The notes: generated from the sequence alone by a model not told the origin. A stretch of 64,000 nt of DNA from Liolophura sinensis (GCF_032854445.1 NC_088305.1:6701606-6765605); one strand, 5' to 3'. Counted from the stretch's first letter, positions 1-12,331 are shown. Numbers and translations: made by a program.

Positions 1-2630
1 AGACTGCATAATACAACTCTCATAAAGTGCATACAACCACGCTGGCCAATGTCCAATGCTATGAGACGAATTTAAATACTCATGATTTAAACTCCGTTAT
101 CCGTAAAACATTTTGTATGTATTCATGCCTTATATGATTTAAAGTGATTTTATTTACATACTGATGTTTATATGCCGTTTTTAATGGAATTTCTTGGTAC
201 ACCATCGCAATACCATCTGTAATCATAATAGGGTATTTGGATCTTCTTGAGTTTTAAGTTGTTGAAACCTTTCGTCTCATTGTTTCATAAATCACGATCA
301 GGCCATCGGAAAGAAATGTAATTATAAATCCAAACACATTTTTCTTAATCCCTTCGCTACAAAATGTGATTCATGGTTTTATCAATTTCTGTGTAATTTG
401 TCATTGCTAAATTTCAGCAGGGGGCTTAACAAGGAACATGACGCCCGTTAAATACATTAAATATTCTTAAGTGCGGACTACACTAGTAAATACAAAAAAA
501 GTAATAAACAAATTACATTCCAAAACCTTGAATACCGTGAGTAATTAATAGTTGCATATGCCATTAAGGTAGCCGTAAAAGTGAGAGCTAATCTTTTATT
601 ATATATTAGATAAATGTAATACTAAATAACTAAATGGCCTTTGAATAACATATTTGAAATTGTCCTCAGCTGGTACTTGTCTGTACAAATACATGTGATG
701 TTGTCAGAAGTTGGCTAGGTTTGTTTCGTTATATCATACATATGTGTGGCTTGTTTCAAGTAACTTTGCGCTGGTGATTCTGTCGCAAATTTACGTTGTC
801 AGTTTTGCCAAGAAAGTTTCGTTTCCTTGGGACGACCGCAACTCGAATAGGCCTATAAGTTGTGAGGCATAAACTATTAGTGAAACACATCGTAGGTCTG
901 GTAGAGTTAAAGTAGAGTTATCGTTGTAAGATAATGGACTATTTGCCCCTGGTCATTGATTTCAGTGTTATAAACATCTAGTGTTGTGGACTATACTTAC
1001 CGGATTGACGCATCGGCTATTACAGACGTATGACTTCATTGAAAGCATCATTGAAAACGGCGGACTGTTTCTTCTTTTGAGTAAACTTCAGTTTCAGTTA
1101 CATTTATATACGTTTTTTTAATGAAACCGGTCTTTGACACTTTTGTGTCATCGATTGCCGACCTGTGATTTGGATACTTCGCTTATTATAGAAATGTTAA
1201 ACCTAAACCAATGCCACTGAGAAATCTCTCTAAATGAAAACGCAGCTAATTTCAAATCTTCATTATATCTCTTTGGACCCCAGGAGTTCCTAACAGCTGT
1301 AACGACATAATAGGAAATATATTTCAGAAAAGGTGGCAAATTTTAAACTCTGCGATAACTACTAAATAACATATACTGCTAATACTGTTTAAATTTTGAA
1401 TGACGAAAAGAAACATCGTATTTTGAAATCGGCTTTGGATCACCGCATACCTCTCCTTAAATAATCCGTTATTTAAAGGAAGGATGATGTCTCCTTAAAT
1501 GCAGGAGGTATAGACATCGCCTCAATTGGTGGTGGAGACACTATTTAGTTGTCCAGTGAACAATTAAGCAGCGGAAAAGGCCGATATATAAATATATAAT
1601 ATAAACCCTACCACCACCACCTGTGCTGTGATGTAGGTCATCTCCCAAGCACTGGATAATTAATTTAACATACGCTGAAAAAAGTCTCAAGTTGCTCGTT
1701 AGTTTGCAATTTGCACCCTGAATTACACCCAGTTAGCACTGTCATCTCGACTCTGGTCTCTACTGTCTAATGTACCTGTGATAGAGGGCTGGCAGCGTGC
1801 CAAAGGAACACATTCTATGACCCAAACTCTAAAGAGGTGTTGCGGATGTTATATACATCAAGTAGCACGTCACTGGGAATGGTTTTACGTCGCCAGATCA
1901 TTCGAGGCTCTAATGCCACGAAATCGAAACTTCTATCCTTTCAATTCCGTACAGGATAGGTTTAGAATTTCTACATTGCCACACGAGGCAGCTTTGGTAA
2001 TTTAATTCCACTTTGATTGAAACACAGCTTTCCCTCTTCTACACACCTTAGTGAATCATGACTGCAGGTATAGAGAATTGATTCTCTCAGCAGTCTATCA
2101 CCGTCTTAAGTTTTACCACAAACACACTCTCAGATGAAATGACCAAGTCAGTGTTGTGTCAACATAATATTGGACGACAATGATGTTCCACGCCTGCGCC
2201 GTGGGGAGGATAGGGACCTTATCAATACTGAGCTGGTTTAAGATACGAGAGCCGATGTAGTAACCGAGCTGGTACCGCCCGCGAGGTACCGAGACAAACA
2301 AACAGAGCTTTCCAATCAAAATAGCCAAAGATGCTGTTGTCCTAACGAATTAGACCAGATTGTTTGAAGAAATATAGAACAAACTGATTATAAAAAATAT
2401 TTATTATAGGTATGCAGTTGTAAGCTTATCAGTGATGTAAAAAAATCATATACTTCGTTTCTGGCTTTCTATTTGTGGAATAAGCAACAAAATTAGGTTT
2501 GTGTCCTAAGTAACACCAATCTTCCAGGACGGACATAGCTATGTTACAACAGCGATGTAGCTGGTGCGATGATGTAGAAGTCTAGCTAAATGGGCTTCCG
2601 ACATAGATCCACATTGGGGCATATTGCGTA
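1..2630. other. Unassigned AT-rich DNA, no gene recognised
   Basis: I see no coding homology, RNA gene or clear mobile element here. A stretch near 1020-1090 weakly resembles part of repeat E. A near-palindrome lies at 1453-1480, where TCCTTAAATAA faces TTATTTAAAGGA and the arms differ by one base. The segment 2160-2330 is richer in G+C than its surroundings and is open on the - strand for 71 codons, but the translation matches no family I know. Confidence 0.6.
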
Positions 2631-2739
2631 ATTTTCCCTCGGGCTCTACCCGGTTTCCACCCACCATAATGCTGGCCACCGTGGAATAAGTGAAAGAGTA
2701 TTGACTACGGCGTAAAACACCAATCGGGTAATTAAATCA
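2631..2739 (+). repeat. SINE A fragment (3' part)
   Basis: This copy keeps the GGTTTCCACCCACCATAAT block, the GCTGGCC block and a diverged CGGCGTAAAACACCAATC tail. The tRNA-like 5' head is missing, as expected for 5'-truncated SINE insertion. Confidence 0.85.
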
Positions 2740-3775
2740 AACCATACATATTTGATTATCCTCCAGCACTAGAACCCATTTTCCCAAGGGGATACTCTCG
2801 GCTGATATAACATTCTTACACGTAGAATGTGACAACATTTTCGGCTGTATCACTCATTTTGGCTGGAATTTCCAAAGTTATTTTATTTTCATTCAATGAC
2901 GACTCACGTCATTTCTCTACAGTCTGCACAGCACAAGCAATTAGGGCACGTCCTACACAATAGCGGAAGTCATGGTTTGACATTTTGAAAATGGGATATA
3001 CGGCGTCTAAACTCTATTATTTGGCCTAATTTGAAATGTATCATATTTAAGCCTTTCTCATGAATAAACAAAACTTACCCGTCCATTTTGTGTGGGCAAC
3101 TAATGTTGATCAGGGTAATGTTTTTCATGACATGCGCATTAGCGTCGGGATTTCTGTTGACGACAGGGAGGGCAGTGTTTCTCGGCAGTACGTTATCTTA
3201 TCGTAACTAGCTGCTCGGTGTTTCTTTGAAGATAATTAATGCGGTATGCTTGCCTCTGGTGATCTAACATCTCTTAGAGACCTCTAAAAGGAGTTTTATC
3301 TCGGACCGCGTGATTATAAATTCCTATCTATGAGGCATCTTTCTTCGCCTTCCATATAAACAAAGTACAATGCAGCTTCAAAGAAGGCTGCCGATTGGAA
3401 CTGCAGATGATTTAGTGGCGATAAATTTGTGAAGGCTAGTGTAATGATTATATAATACTGTAATTGTTGTCTGATTTATCGTAGATCCGATGTTTGATTG
3501 AAACATTTGTTTATTGTAATTAGCCAATATTAATGGGCATAAACTTGTGTTATGGATATATGCATGACCAGATGCTCATTCGCCTGAAATTTGTGACTCT
3601 CAACCGATAAGAACAATGTTGATAACGCCAAAAGCACCCGATACATGTAATCATAGTTGATTATTCGTTCACAACAGAACACCAAATAAATCACCGCAAA
3701 ACATTACAGTTACGTTAAATTTAAAACACTCAAATGATACAGTGTTAAATTGAATATTAATACTGTACAGCATGT
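2740..3775. other. Unassigned DNA, no gene recognised
   Basis: Non-repetitive AT-rich sequence by eye. There is no homology-supported reading frame and no recognisable repeat. Confidence 0.5.
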
Positions 3776-3908
3776 AAAAATATGAGGGATTTGGGCCAAA
3801 ACGAACGGTATTTTTGTAAAAATATGACCGATTTGGGCCAAAACGAACGGTATTTTTTGTAAAAATATGACGGATTTGGGCCAAAACGAACGGTATTTTT
3901 GTATTTGT
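3776..3908. repeat. Three-copy tandem repeat, 42-43 bp unit
   Basis: Three copies of a unit containing TTTGGGCCAAAACGAACGG followed by a T-run and TAAAAATATGA. Copies start near 3781, 3823 and 3866. They are nearly identical, so the expansion is recent. The 89-codon open frame on the - strand here results from the repeat and is not evidence of a gene. Confidence 0.9.
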
Positions 3909-4935
3909 TGCTATTACTCTCATGGAGAGTGATTCCAATGTTGTTTGATTCAGATCTAGTTTCTCGTGATACGAGTGTATTGTTACTTAAAGGGGCATAT
4001 TGCAGGAAAAAATTCAGAATTTTTTAGATGGTTTAAAAATGAGTTGTATTTAACTCCTAACTAAACGCCGTAGGTGTACAATAAGGTGCCTGAAATTTGA
4101 AGTTCACCGCACATCAAAGGTCGTCCATCCTACACAGGAAGTCAATTTTTGGCCATGCTTCTAAATGCAGCGACATTAGTGGATGGTCGATGGGAAACCC
4201 CGCATAAAACTGAACATTCGATTGTCCATTCAAAACCAGACACATGTCTATAGACATCTGAAAGTCTGAACATTACGTAAAAGACGTCTAATTTACACTC
4301 CGGACAATCCGGTTCTCCCCACAATCATAAACCTGGCTGCGATCATATGGGCTATTTCCGTTTTGCATAGATAACTTCCCTTTTCAAGGAGTTACCTGCC
4401 ATGAAGGTAGATATCAGTTGAATTATCCAATCCTAATAACATTTGGAAGAACCATTGTCATGGGATTTAAGCAGCCACAGTGACTAACTGTGAACTACAT
4501 TTAAATCACTGCAGTTTGCTTCTGTATATTAAAGTAAAAGGCACTATTTTCCTTTCGTGCTAAAATAAAAGACAGATACTTACTGTCAAGGGAAATAATT
4601 TCATAAAAGGGGAAGTAACCTATGTATTACGAAAATACGGAATAAGTAAAAACAAATAGTGAGTACGACTGTGAGACAAGTAAATAAATAAATACATCAA
4701 AATCTTCAATGCCTACCGTCATGTGAATCACGCTATACATTAAGGAGTAGATTAAACTAAATCAGAACACATGCTATGTCCTGGTGAATGTTTAATTTGC
4801 GTTGAACAATTACAGGAATGATAAAGGGCATAAGTCTGATCTGCTGGATTTATTCTAACACGGTGTGGATTATAGCAAATGTCCGTCAGACAAAAGCACG
4901 AAAGACATCTTCATTTACACAAAGACTTACAGCAT
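3909..4935. other. Unassigned DNA with possible short inverted element
   Basis: No gene is recognised. AACTTCCCTTTTCAAGG near 4373 and its approximate reverse complement AAAAGGGGAAGTAACC near 4606 could be ends of a small foldback element of about 250 bp, but the arms match imperfectly. Confidence 0.4.
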
Positions 4936-5215
4936 GGACAACAAAACTAGCGCAATGAGGACAGAGTGATAATTGGCAAAGACTCTCGAACTTGTTTGAA
5001 ATACGGTCTCTTCTTTGCTTGTTAGGGTTTATTCAAAACGTTCACAAAAATGCTTAAATGGTTGCAGATTACATCCCTTAACACCATAACTTAAGAAAAA
5101 TCAGGTAAAAAAGGTGCAGCGATGTTAATTGTAATTTATTAGATGACACTCGTCTGTAACTTCTTCAAGAGCAGTGTTGTCATCACACTCGATTAACAAT
5201 CACCTGCAAAGAATA
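4936..5215 (+). repeat. Dispersed repeat D, near full-length copy
   Basis: The unit runs from an AAAAC(T/C)AG(C/A)GCAA start through GTGATAATTGGCAAA, TGAAATACG, a TTATTC-rich middle, GCAGCGATGTT and a TTTATTAGA end with TGTTGTCATCACA. The same block order recurs at 8010-8243 (-), 17975-18215 (+), 36450-36755 (+) and 54585-54830 (+). It has no coding capacity. I cannot assign it to a known class; a MITE or SINE-like element is possible. Confidence 0.75.
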
Positions 5216-5857
5216 CAACGTAAGAAACACATTAAGCAGGAGTGGTTTTACAAATCCAATATGTATTCAGGTAACCATGGTAACTGGTGGCACTGAACGG
5301 CTCAAGATTTTACAGGTTATAGTGAATTATACGTGGATATTTATGTTAATGTTCTAAGACGTGTCGGTAAAATCTGTGTATTTAGAAACTCCCAAATTTC
5401 AGACAATTTCAATATTAGACTGCTGATGGATGGATTTTTTAATTTCACCCAGAAAGCCTCTTGTACACACCCTTCGAAGCATTTATCCTCAGTCTGGTAA
5501 AATAAGTCAGTTAAACTGAAATGGTGGTATGAATAAACTGAATGGTGTTATAAATAAATTCAAATAATGTTATGAATAAACTGAATGGTGTTGTGCGGCT
5601 GGGTATAAAACAAGTAGCAGGTTTGAGAGTTTTTTGGTTCTGAGGTACATTAAACCAAGGTACGTGTCCCGTATATTAAAGCATTGAAGCTTTTGCTAGT
5701 CAAACACAATCCTTTACAAAACCGTACGTGTATTTCTAACAACTAGAACTTAACGTGTACACAAGTATGTACTTTCAACTTGAAAACTTACAAAAATACA
5801 CACAAACTGTTGCTGAAGTCTCTCATGTTAACTGTGCACAACTTATCATTAACGTCT
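5216..5857. other. Unassigned DNA between repeat D copies
   Basis: No gene is recognised. A minor direct repeat containing GAATAAACTGAATGGTGTT occurs at about 5532 and again near 5576. Confidence 0.5.
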
Positions 5858-6605
5858 TACGGCACAGAAAGTAAAACCAGGGCAACGACGACAGCGTGAT
5901 AATTGGCAAATAGTCACACGTAACCGGAGAAATACGCCCTCCCCTAACAACAACATAGAGAATAAAATCAGAGCAATGACAACAGCGTGATAATTGGCAA
6001 ATAGTCACACGTAACCGGAGAAATACACCCTCCTGTCAGTTTGCCTCACAACAACATAGAGATTAAAATCAGAGCAACGACAAGAGCGTGATAACTGGCA
6101 AATAGTCACGCGTGACCGGTGAAATACACCCTCCTGTCAGTTTGCCTTACAACAACATAGAGAGTAAAATCAGAGCAACGACAAGAGCGTGATAATTGGC
6201 AAATAGTCACGCGTAACTGGTGAAATACGCCCCCTCCTAACAACAACATAGAGAGTAAAATCAGAGAAACGACAACCGCGGGATAATTGGCAAAATGTCA
6301 CACGTAACCGGTGAAATACGCCCTCCTGTCAGTTTGCCTTACAACAACATAGAAAGTAAAATCAGAGCAACGACAACCGCGTGATATTTGGCAAATAGTG
6401 ACACGTAGCTGGTGAAATACGCCCTCCTGTCAGTTTGCCTAACAACGACATAGAGACTTAAACAACATCAATTGCAATGGCGACAGTGTGATAATTGGCA
6501 AATGGTCACACGTAACCGGTGAAGTACGACCTCTTGCCAGTTTTCCTGACAAGAACGCAGAGAGCAAAACCAGAACAACGACGAACGTGTGATAATGGTG
6601 AAATA
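5858..6605 (+). repeat. Tandem array built from the first ~100 bp of repeat D
   Basis: About eight head-to-tail copies. The AAAATCAG block recurs at 5964, 6065, 6166, 6257 and 6358, spacings of 101, 101, 91 and 101 bp; the 91-bp copies lack about 10 bp around TGTCAGTTTGCC. Each unit carries GTGATAATTGGCAAAT, a CACGYGTAAC-type block and GAAATACGCCCTCC, which is the 5' portion of the dispersed repeat D. The array therefore looks like amplification of one end of a transposable element. Confidence 0.9.
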
Positions 6606-7079
6606 ATGTCTGTTTCGACACATAGATTCTTGTCATTTGACTCAACCTTTTATTCTAACTGCAGCTTAGGCAAATGTATAGGCATAAACTCTGAACACGG
6701 TGTGAAGGTTGGATTAAATTACGGCTTTGATCGACACACCTCGGTTGTCACTAAAACACAACCTTTGAAATACATGTTCACATTATCAGGGCAAGCCTCT
6801 GTAAAATTTTTACCTCAGTTAAGTTATAATAATAATAATTCGTTCTTTTATACTGAACAGTCCAGATCACTAATTAGTGGAGAAAAAGATATATAAAGAT
6901 GTATAACTTATTTGACAGATTAAGGTATTACCTCCAGCGATAAAGCGTACTCCGCTAGTGAGCTGGGATACCTGACGGAGTGAATAAGTCAGATGTGAGT
7001 AAAATACACAAAACCACGTTTTTAAACAATTCAAATTCCTCACTCTATATATTTTAACTCCTCATATTAATGCTTTGAC

Positions 7080-7222
7080 AGTAGCCTGCCACTTACCACA
7101 ATGGCTTGAGCAGAATTAAATAAAAATACTGCCTTGATGTTCATTGTAATGTATTAGACGTCATGTGTCTAGAAGTACTGATCATGCCTTGTTGTCATCA
7201 CATTTAGAATACAATCACATTG
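7080..7222 (+). repeat. Repeat D fragment (3' half)
   Basis: GAGCAGAATTAAATAAAAA, GATGTTCATTGTAATGTATT, AGACGTCA and TTGTCATCACA appear in the order seen in full D copies. It ends directly against the SINE B insertion at 7230. Confidence 0.75.
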
Positions 7223-7229
7223 AAACAAT

Positions 7230-7583
7230 GACCGGCCCCGATAGCACAGTTTGTAGAGCGTTTGCTTCGGGAGAGGTAGATCCAGGGTCAAGTCCTTGGT
7301 CGAGTCACATCCAAGACCGGTAACTTCCTCGCTGGCGTTCAGCATGAAGGGGATAGTGGAACGACTGGTTGACCCGTATCAGAATAATCGCTCGTGCGGG
7401 GCAGCTTACTTGCCTTCGGTAAGGCGTCTCAGTGAAGCTGCACTAGATAAAAGAGCGGTGGAAATGCGTCCTGAAACAAGGAGGCACATTACACTGTACA
7501 TGCACTCCAAGGATTCCTTGGTCGTCATATGACTGAAAAAATTGTTAAGTATAACGTTAAACCCCAAGCACTCACTCCCTCAT
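7230..7583 (+). repeat. SINE B, full-length, tRNA-derived
   Basis: The head GGCCCCGATAGCACAGTTTG (A-box-like), the stem-loop GCTTCGGGAG and GGTCAAGTCC (B-box-like) resemble a tRNA; the loop would carry a proline-type CGG anticodon. The body contains GACCCGTATCAGAATAATCG, a degraded AGCGGTGGAAAT block and CACATTACACTGTACATG. The tail is AACGTTAAACCCCAAGCACT followed by short CACT-type units. The 78-codon open frame here belongs to the repeat and is not a gene. Confidence 0.9.
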
Positions 7584-7696
7584 TAAAAGAATGCAAAGGG
7601 AACAGGCCTCGGGGGTGTTTAGTTCACCAGCGGAATCTCGGTTTTGAGACATAAATGACCATATACTTTATCTGTAGATTTCAAAATGCGCTCTCC

Positions 7697-7755
7697 AAAT
7701 TATGGCTGCAATACTGGCCAAGTGGCCTTAGGCTATATATATTCATTCATTCGTC
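7697..7755 (+). repeat. Short repeat C, diverged copy
   Basis: ATGGCTGCAATACTGGCCAA followed by a degraded middle and ATTCATTCATTC. Better copies at 23278-23330 and 23634-23678 read CATGGCTGAAATA...AAACCCCAATCATTCATTC, so this is the same short repeat ending in an ATTC run. Confidence 0.55.
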
Positions 7756-8009
7756 GACAACTAGTCATGAAATGATCCGTTTTTTGTGCATGCCAGGTTT
7801 GGCAGCTGACATACTGTAATGGACGGTGTGAACGTTAAGGTTAGGACAATTTCCCACGGACATTATGTGCCATCTGCTTTACATTCCAATTGTTTGACGA
7901 GGTGGATATGATATTATTCACCATATTAAGGCATATGGTCTAATATAAAATATTTATACGCTCTCTTTTTATTGTTTTAATGTGATTGTATTTTAAATGT
8001 GATAAAAAC

Positions 8010-8243
8010 ACCACGTCTAATAAATTGTAATGAACATCACAGCAATCTCTTTTTAACCTTATTCTGCTTAAGCCATCGTGCCAGGGGATGTGTAAATTGC
8101 CACTATTTACGCATTTACATAAACAGTTAGAATAAAAGCCTGACCGAGGTAAAATGACAAGAGGCCGTATTTCACCAGTTACGTATGACCATTAGCCAGT
8201 TATTACATTGTAGTCGCTGCTCTGGTTTTACTTTCTGTACCCT
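8010..8243 (-). repeat. Dispersed repeat D, near full-length, inverted
   Basis: Read on the - strand it begins AGTAAAACCAGAGCAGCGAC, continues with a TAATAACTGGCTAAT block, GTGAAATACGGCCTC, AGCAGAATAAGG and ends TTCATTACAATTTATTAGAC. It is opposite in orientation to the D fragments at 6500-6605 and 7080-7222, so the interval is bounded by inverted D sequences. Confidence 0.8.
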
Positions 8244-8566
8244 ACGTCATCAATCATATTAAATGAATATGGTTTGATGCGAAAGAGTTTTCTTTTTGTG
8301 TGGCTCCGAAGCGCGAAGAAGCATTTAATTTTGCGCATGTGCCCCATTAGCCCATAATTTATTTAATAATCTATTTATTATAAACATAACATTACACAAT
8401 TCAACTAAAATGTAAAATTTTGTAAACTTTAGCTGATGCAAATAAACATTACACATAAAACTGAAACATGTAGTAATATTTCAGTGAATAGTGCAAGAAT
8501 ATGTAGAGAGAGAAAAGACGTGGTTATGATAATGATGTTATGGTAACGTCACTAATGCCGACTTAT

Positions 8567-8851
8567 TAGCCCGGATGGCTCAGTATGTAGAGCGTCCGCT
8601 TTTGGAGCGGAAGATCCAGTGTCAGTCCTAGGTCACACCTAGGGCCTTAAAAAGAGGATGCTTAACGTTCAGCAATAAGAGAATAATAATTGGTGCGTGT
8701 CAGTGTAATGGCTCAGGTGACGTCTCAATGAGGCAGCACTGGATAAAACAGTGGTGGAAATCCTTGCTGCAACATGGAAGCACATTATATGCAATCTCAT
8801 ACGACTGAAAATTGTTAAAGTACGACAGTAAACCTCAAGCACTCAGTCACT
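8567..8851 (+). repeat. SINE B, older copy
   Basis: The tRNA-like head (AGCCCGGATGGCTCAGTATG, with GCTTTTGGAGCGG) is followed by the diverged B body (GTGGTGGAAAT, ACATGGAAGCACATTATATG) and the tail AAACCTCAAGCACTCAGTCAC. More diverged than the copy at 7230. Confidence 0.85.
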
Positions 8852-10451
8852 ATCGCCACAATCGCCACAACGTTAAAACATGGGCAAACGTGGAAGTGTA
8901 CAAGGGCACTTCCATTTTTACATATTATTTCGTAGATTTGATATTTTATAAAATTTAATTTTTTTACAATGTCCTAGTTTAATTGTGTTCTAGCAACGAT
9001 TTGTCTTTCATTCGTTCATTCATTCATTCCTACAGGGATAAAAATATCGTCCTGTCTGACTTTCTTACAAATGATGAGAAATCATAATGACACACCAACA
9101 CAGACCAAAAAACAATAATGGACTAAATTTGAAGTCTGGAAAAGCCAATTACAGACGGTCATCAATTCCAAAACGACCACAGGCCTGTCATGTAATGTAG
9201 ATGCAACACGTCATGGTATAGGCCTACTTCTGGGGCTACCAGCCCATTATTGCTCTGCTGGAGTTGTGTCGTTTACGATGTAGATTGGTCATTGAATAGT
9301 TGTGATTTGGAAGAACATTTCGGTTGACAACAAATAGCGTCCGGTCAATATTAACTTGTTTGTTTATTTCACTACTGTTTGTTAGTGTACCATAGACGGA
9401 GCCAGTGACAAACAAAAACACGTATGAATTTATTTCAACAATTGTGAAAGTGGGGGAATCTACAAATTCCCTACCCAAATCTGGATTTGAACCCGCAATA
9501 GTGAGACGTCGGTACTTCAAGACAAGCTCCTTAATTCAAACAACACCGTTAAAAAGTGGGTCTTTCCTGTAACGTATCAACATCTGAATGCTATGAAGGA
9601 AGGATGCGGCCAATCGCGTTCTGGAGCCCCGTCTCGTAATACCCGAGTACCGAGAAACGAGATTAACAAAAAACTCTCGATTTACACGTTCTTTTTTCTA
9701 AATTTCGATTCAGGGGTTTTAAAACGGGACGCGCGAATCGAGAACAGGAGAATATGGATACTAGGAGAACTTTTACTACACAGAACATATCCTGATTGCT
9801 GAAATGAAACTCTTACTTTTTGTATCCTGATAGTTTTACAAAGAAAAAAATGTCTTCATGCTTAATGCATCTTGCCTGGCTCTGGTGTTAATTCCTGTGC
9901 CTTTCCTCTTCAGATGAATCCGTCTACTTGACGCACATGTCAGACCTTAGCTAAAGATTGAGAGCTTTCCGCGTTTCTGCCGTCATGGCAGCTGGGTTTA
10001 CCTTGGAGAAGGCAGCATCACGGTACATTTTTTTAAACCCAACGCGTACTTTTTGTAAACACAATGAAATGCAAATGTGAAAGTTTTTAAGAATATTCTG
10101 AGAATGAATGCTGTTTTGTTGAGATTGCTCAAGGAACTTTGGGCACCGGTTGATCTTCCAACCCATATGCAGGAGGGTTTCTGCGCGTTGTCATTGACAG
10201 GCCAACTGGTGAGCAATGAGAATATATAGCAGCATGGTCGGCTGGCCTGTTTTCGTCATCAGAGCTCAAACAAACTATATACACCCATTTGAATAATGCA
10301 TAAATTAAGGTAACGTGGGTTTGTACATGAATGTGAAACTGTTGTCGCTGCGTTCCCGTTGAAACCAGAAATTTTATCAAAACTATCCCACTGTACGTGT
10401 AATCCTTGGTGAAAGTGAATGACTGTTATTCAGTCTTCTAGTTTTATGTAT
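8852..10451. other. Unassigned DNA, no gene recognised
   Basis: There is an ATTC run near 9010-9028 and a G+C-richer patch at 9600-9750. Several 60-90-codon open frames overlap one another on the - strand at 9950-10380, but none has recognisable homology and their length is expected by chance. Confidence 0.5.
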
Positions 10452-10578
10452 TCATGTATGTATGTATGTATTTATGTATGTATGTATGTATGTATGTATG
10501 TATGTATGTATGTATGTATGTATGTATGTATGTATGTATGTATGTATGTATGTATGTATGTATGTGTGTATGTATGTA
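10452..10578. repeat. (TATG)n microsatellite
   Basis: About 30 nearly uninterrupted TATG units. The array ends a few bases before the 3' end of an inverted SINE B copy, so it probably grew from that SINE's tail. It produces spurious MYVC-type and HTYI-type open frames on the two strands. Confidence 0.97.
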
Positions 10579-10583
10579 GGCAT

Positions 10584-10895
10584 GCTTGGGGTTTAACGTC
10601 GTGTATGACAATTTTCCAGTCATATGGAGACGAGGAATCACTAGGTGTGTGTACATATATTGCGTCTTCTTGTCGCAAGGCGACTCCAAGCAACCAAATG
10701 CTGCCCACACTGAAGTATCATGCCGATGACACCAGACATAACACCCCACCCACTCACATTATACCGACACCATTTCCTTGCTCTAATCTCTTGGCGCTAG
10801 TGCTGAGCGCCAAGCGGAGCAGCAGCATGTGCCATAAGTCTGGGGTATGACTTGACCCTGGTTGGATCCCGGGGCCTTTCGACTTCTAGACGGAC
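10584..10895 (-). repeat. SINE B-related copy, inverted
   Basis: On the + strand it starts GCTTGGGGTTTAACGTCGTG, continues with TCATATGGAGACGAGGAATC and a GCTGAGCGCCAAGCGGAGCA block, and ends in a tRNA-like head whose B-box region is the reverse complement of TTGACCCTGGTTGGATCCC. It is the same subfamily as the copy at 40743-41030. Confidence 0.85.
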
Positions 10896-11589
10896 ATCAG
10901 TTACCATGACAATTGAAATTGGTTGAAAACAGCACTGTTTAAATAGGGACCTATTAAACTTGCTGTTTTCAGTGAATTGCCGTCAAGAGGTGGATATGAA
11001 CTCATATTGATTGAATTGCTGACAGGCTAGCACGCTAAACCTTTACGCCACGCCCTAACCACGGCCAATAGTGTAGTATTTTTTGCTAAGTGGAATTTGT
11101 TCTAACCGCACCGGGTGTTGCTGTTGTAAACAAATTACTCTCCACGCCCATAGTCCAGCATGCCAGCTCTTTTCAAATAATGGGAGATTCGAGGACGAGC
11201 GACACAGATGCTTTCTTCTGTAACGTTGCAATGCGTGTAGTTCATAGATGTTATATGAGCACACGTACGCCGATAATTGTGAGGTAATAAATGAAAGAAC
11301 AAATTAGTATACATCTTTGGACTGTCTTGATTCTGATGGGAAGGAGTTTTACGAGTTTCCTTTTGTGACGCCAACTCGAAAACAATGTCATGTAGTTTAG
11401 CATTATAAATTACGAAACAAAATTTGTTTGCAAAAACATGAACGTCGAGAATACGGAGATAGCTTGTGCTTTTAAGAGTCAGCGACGAAAGGCGATGTTG
11501 ATAGTGAGTATGATTGGCTTCTTACAGATGACGTGCAAGTACAAAAATGTATATACATGGTACACAATTCGGATACTAATTTAATACAT
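10896..11589. other. Unassigned DNA, no gene recognised
   Basis: Overlapping open frames of 65-79 codons on both strands at 11055-11374 have no recognisable domains. Nothing else is seen. Confidence 0.5.
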
Positions 11590-11735
11590 TCTCTTGGAAC
11601 ATTCGTTGCTCCTTTCCATCATCTTTGAAAAGTGTTGACTGTTCCTCTTTGTATGAATCTGTCCTAATGTCCTACTTTATGAACTTTTTTAGTTCTTTAG
11701 TGTTGAAGTCTGTTTTGGTCGGCCTCTGACATTGC
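11590..11735 (+). repeat. Dispersed repeat E, partial
   Basis: The blocks AACATTCGTTGCTCCTTTCC, TTGACTGTTCCTCTTTGTAT and TTTTTTAGTTCTTTAGTG match in order the longer copy at 22472-22702. No coding capacity is seen. Confidence 0.65.
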
Positions 11736-12247
11736 CATGTTTTTTAAAAACTTTATGAATGGTTATAGTTTAGACTCCACCACAGAACGTTTTAGCCACT
11801 TGGAAGCGAGCACGTTGCACGGCTAAGTACTCTGTAATCACAACTCTTCGGATCAGGCTGACATTTCACTTGGGAATTACAACAATGTGATATAATACAA
11901 AGAAAATTTAGTTGAGGAAGTCAGCTTGTCGGCGCTTAATGGCAGGATATGGCAGGAGCAACTGTTCTAGAAGACATGGGTGGCTGTGATTTTCAAATAC
12001 CAAGTTTTGTGAACCTCAAAATTAGCCAATGCTTTGTTAGAAGTCAATACTCATCCAAAACATAATGGTTATTTGGTGGAACGGATCGGTTGAGGAGGAT
12101 TGGGCAAATGTTGTCAAAAACAGGGCGTGTAAGTGCTATCCAAAACAAAGGTTTGCAAAAATGTTAATATTGATGGCCACAATGTGACCAATATTATACA
12201 GCTGTCTGTACGTCACGTGTTGGAAAGTTCGTGTTCTCAAATGTCGG
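11736..12247. other. Unassigned DNA
   Basis: No gene or clear repeat is recognised. Confidence 0.45.
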
Positions 12248-12331
12248 CAGTTTTCCCCGGGCTGCCATTGTATAAGTGAAATATTCTTGAATATGGTCTT
12301 GAACCAACAATCCAGTAAAATAAATAAATAT
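12248..12331 (+). repeat. SINE A 3' fragment
   Basis: TTTTCCCCGGGCTGCCATTG, TATAAGTGAAATATTCTTGA and an AAATAAATAAATA tail. It faces an inverted SINE A fragment at 12556. Confidence 0.85.

Noticed and set aside
2113-2328. 71-codon - strand frame in a G+C-richer patch
   Set aside because: The composition is suggestive of an old exon but no family is recognised and no splice sites stand out.
7230-7310. tRNA-like sequence that could be called a tRNA gene
   Set aside because: The cloverleaf is incomplete and the same head is attached to the same body and tail at several other places, so it is the head of SINE B.
10419-10850. 143-codon open frame rich in MYVC repeats
   Set aside because: It is translation of the (TATG)n microsatellite joined to an inverted SINE B.
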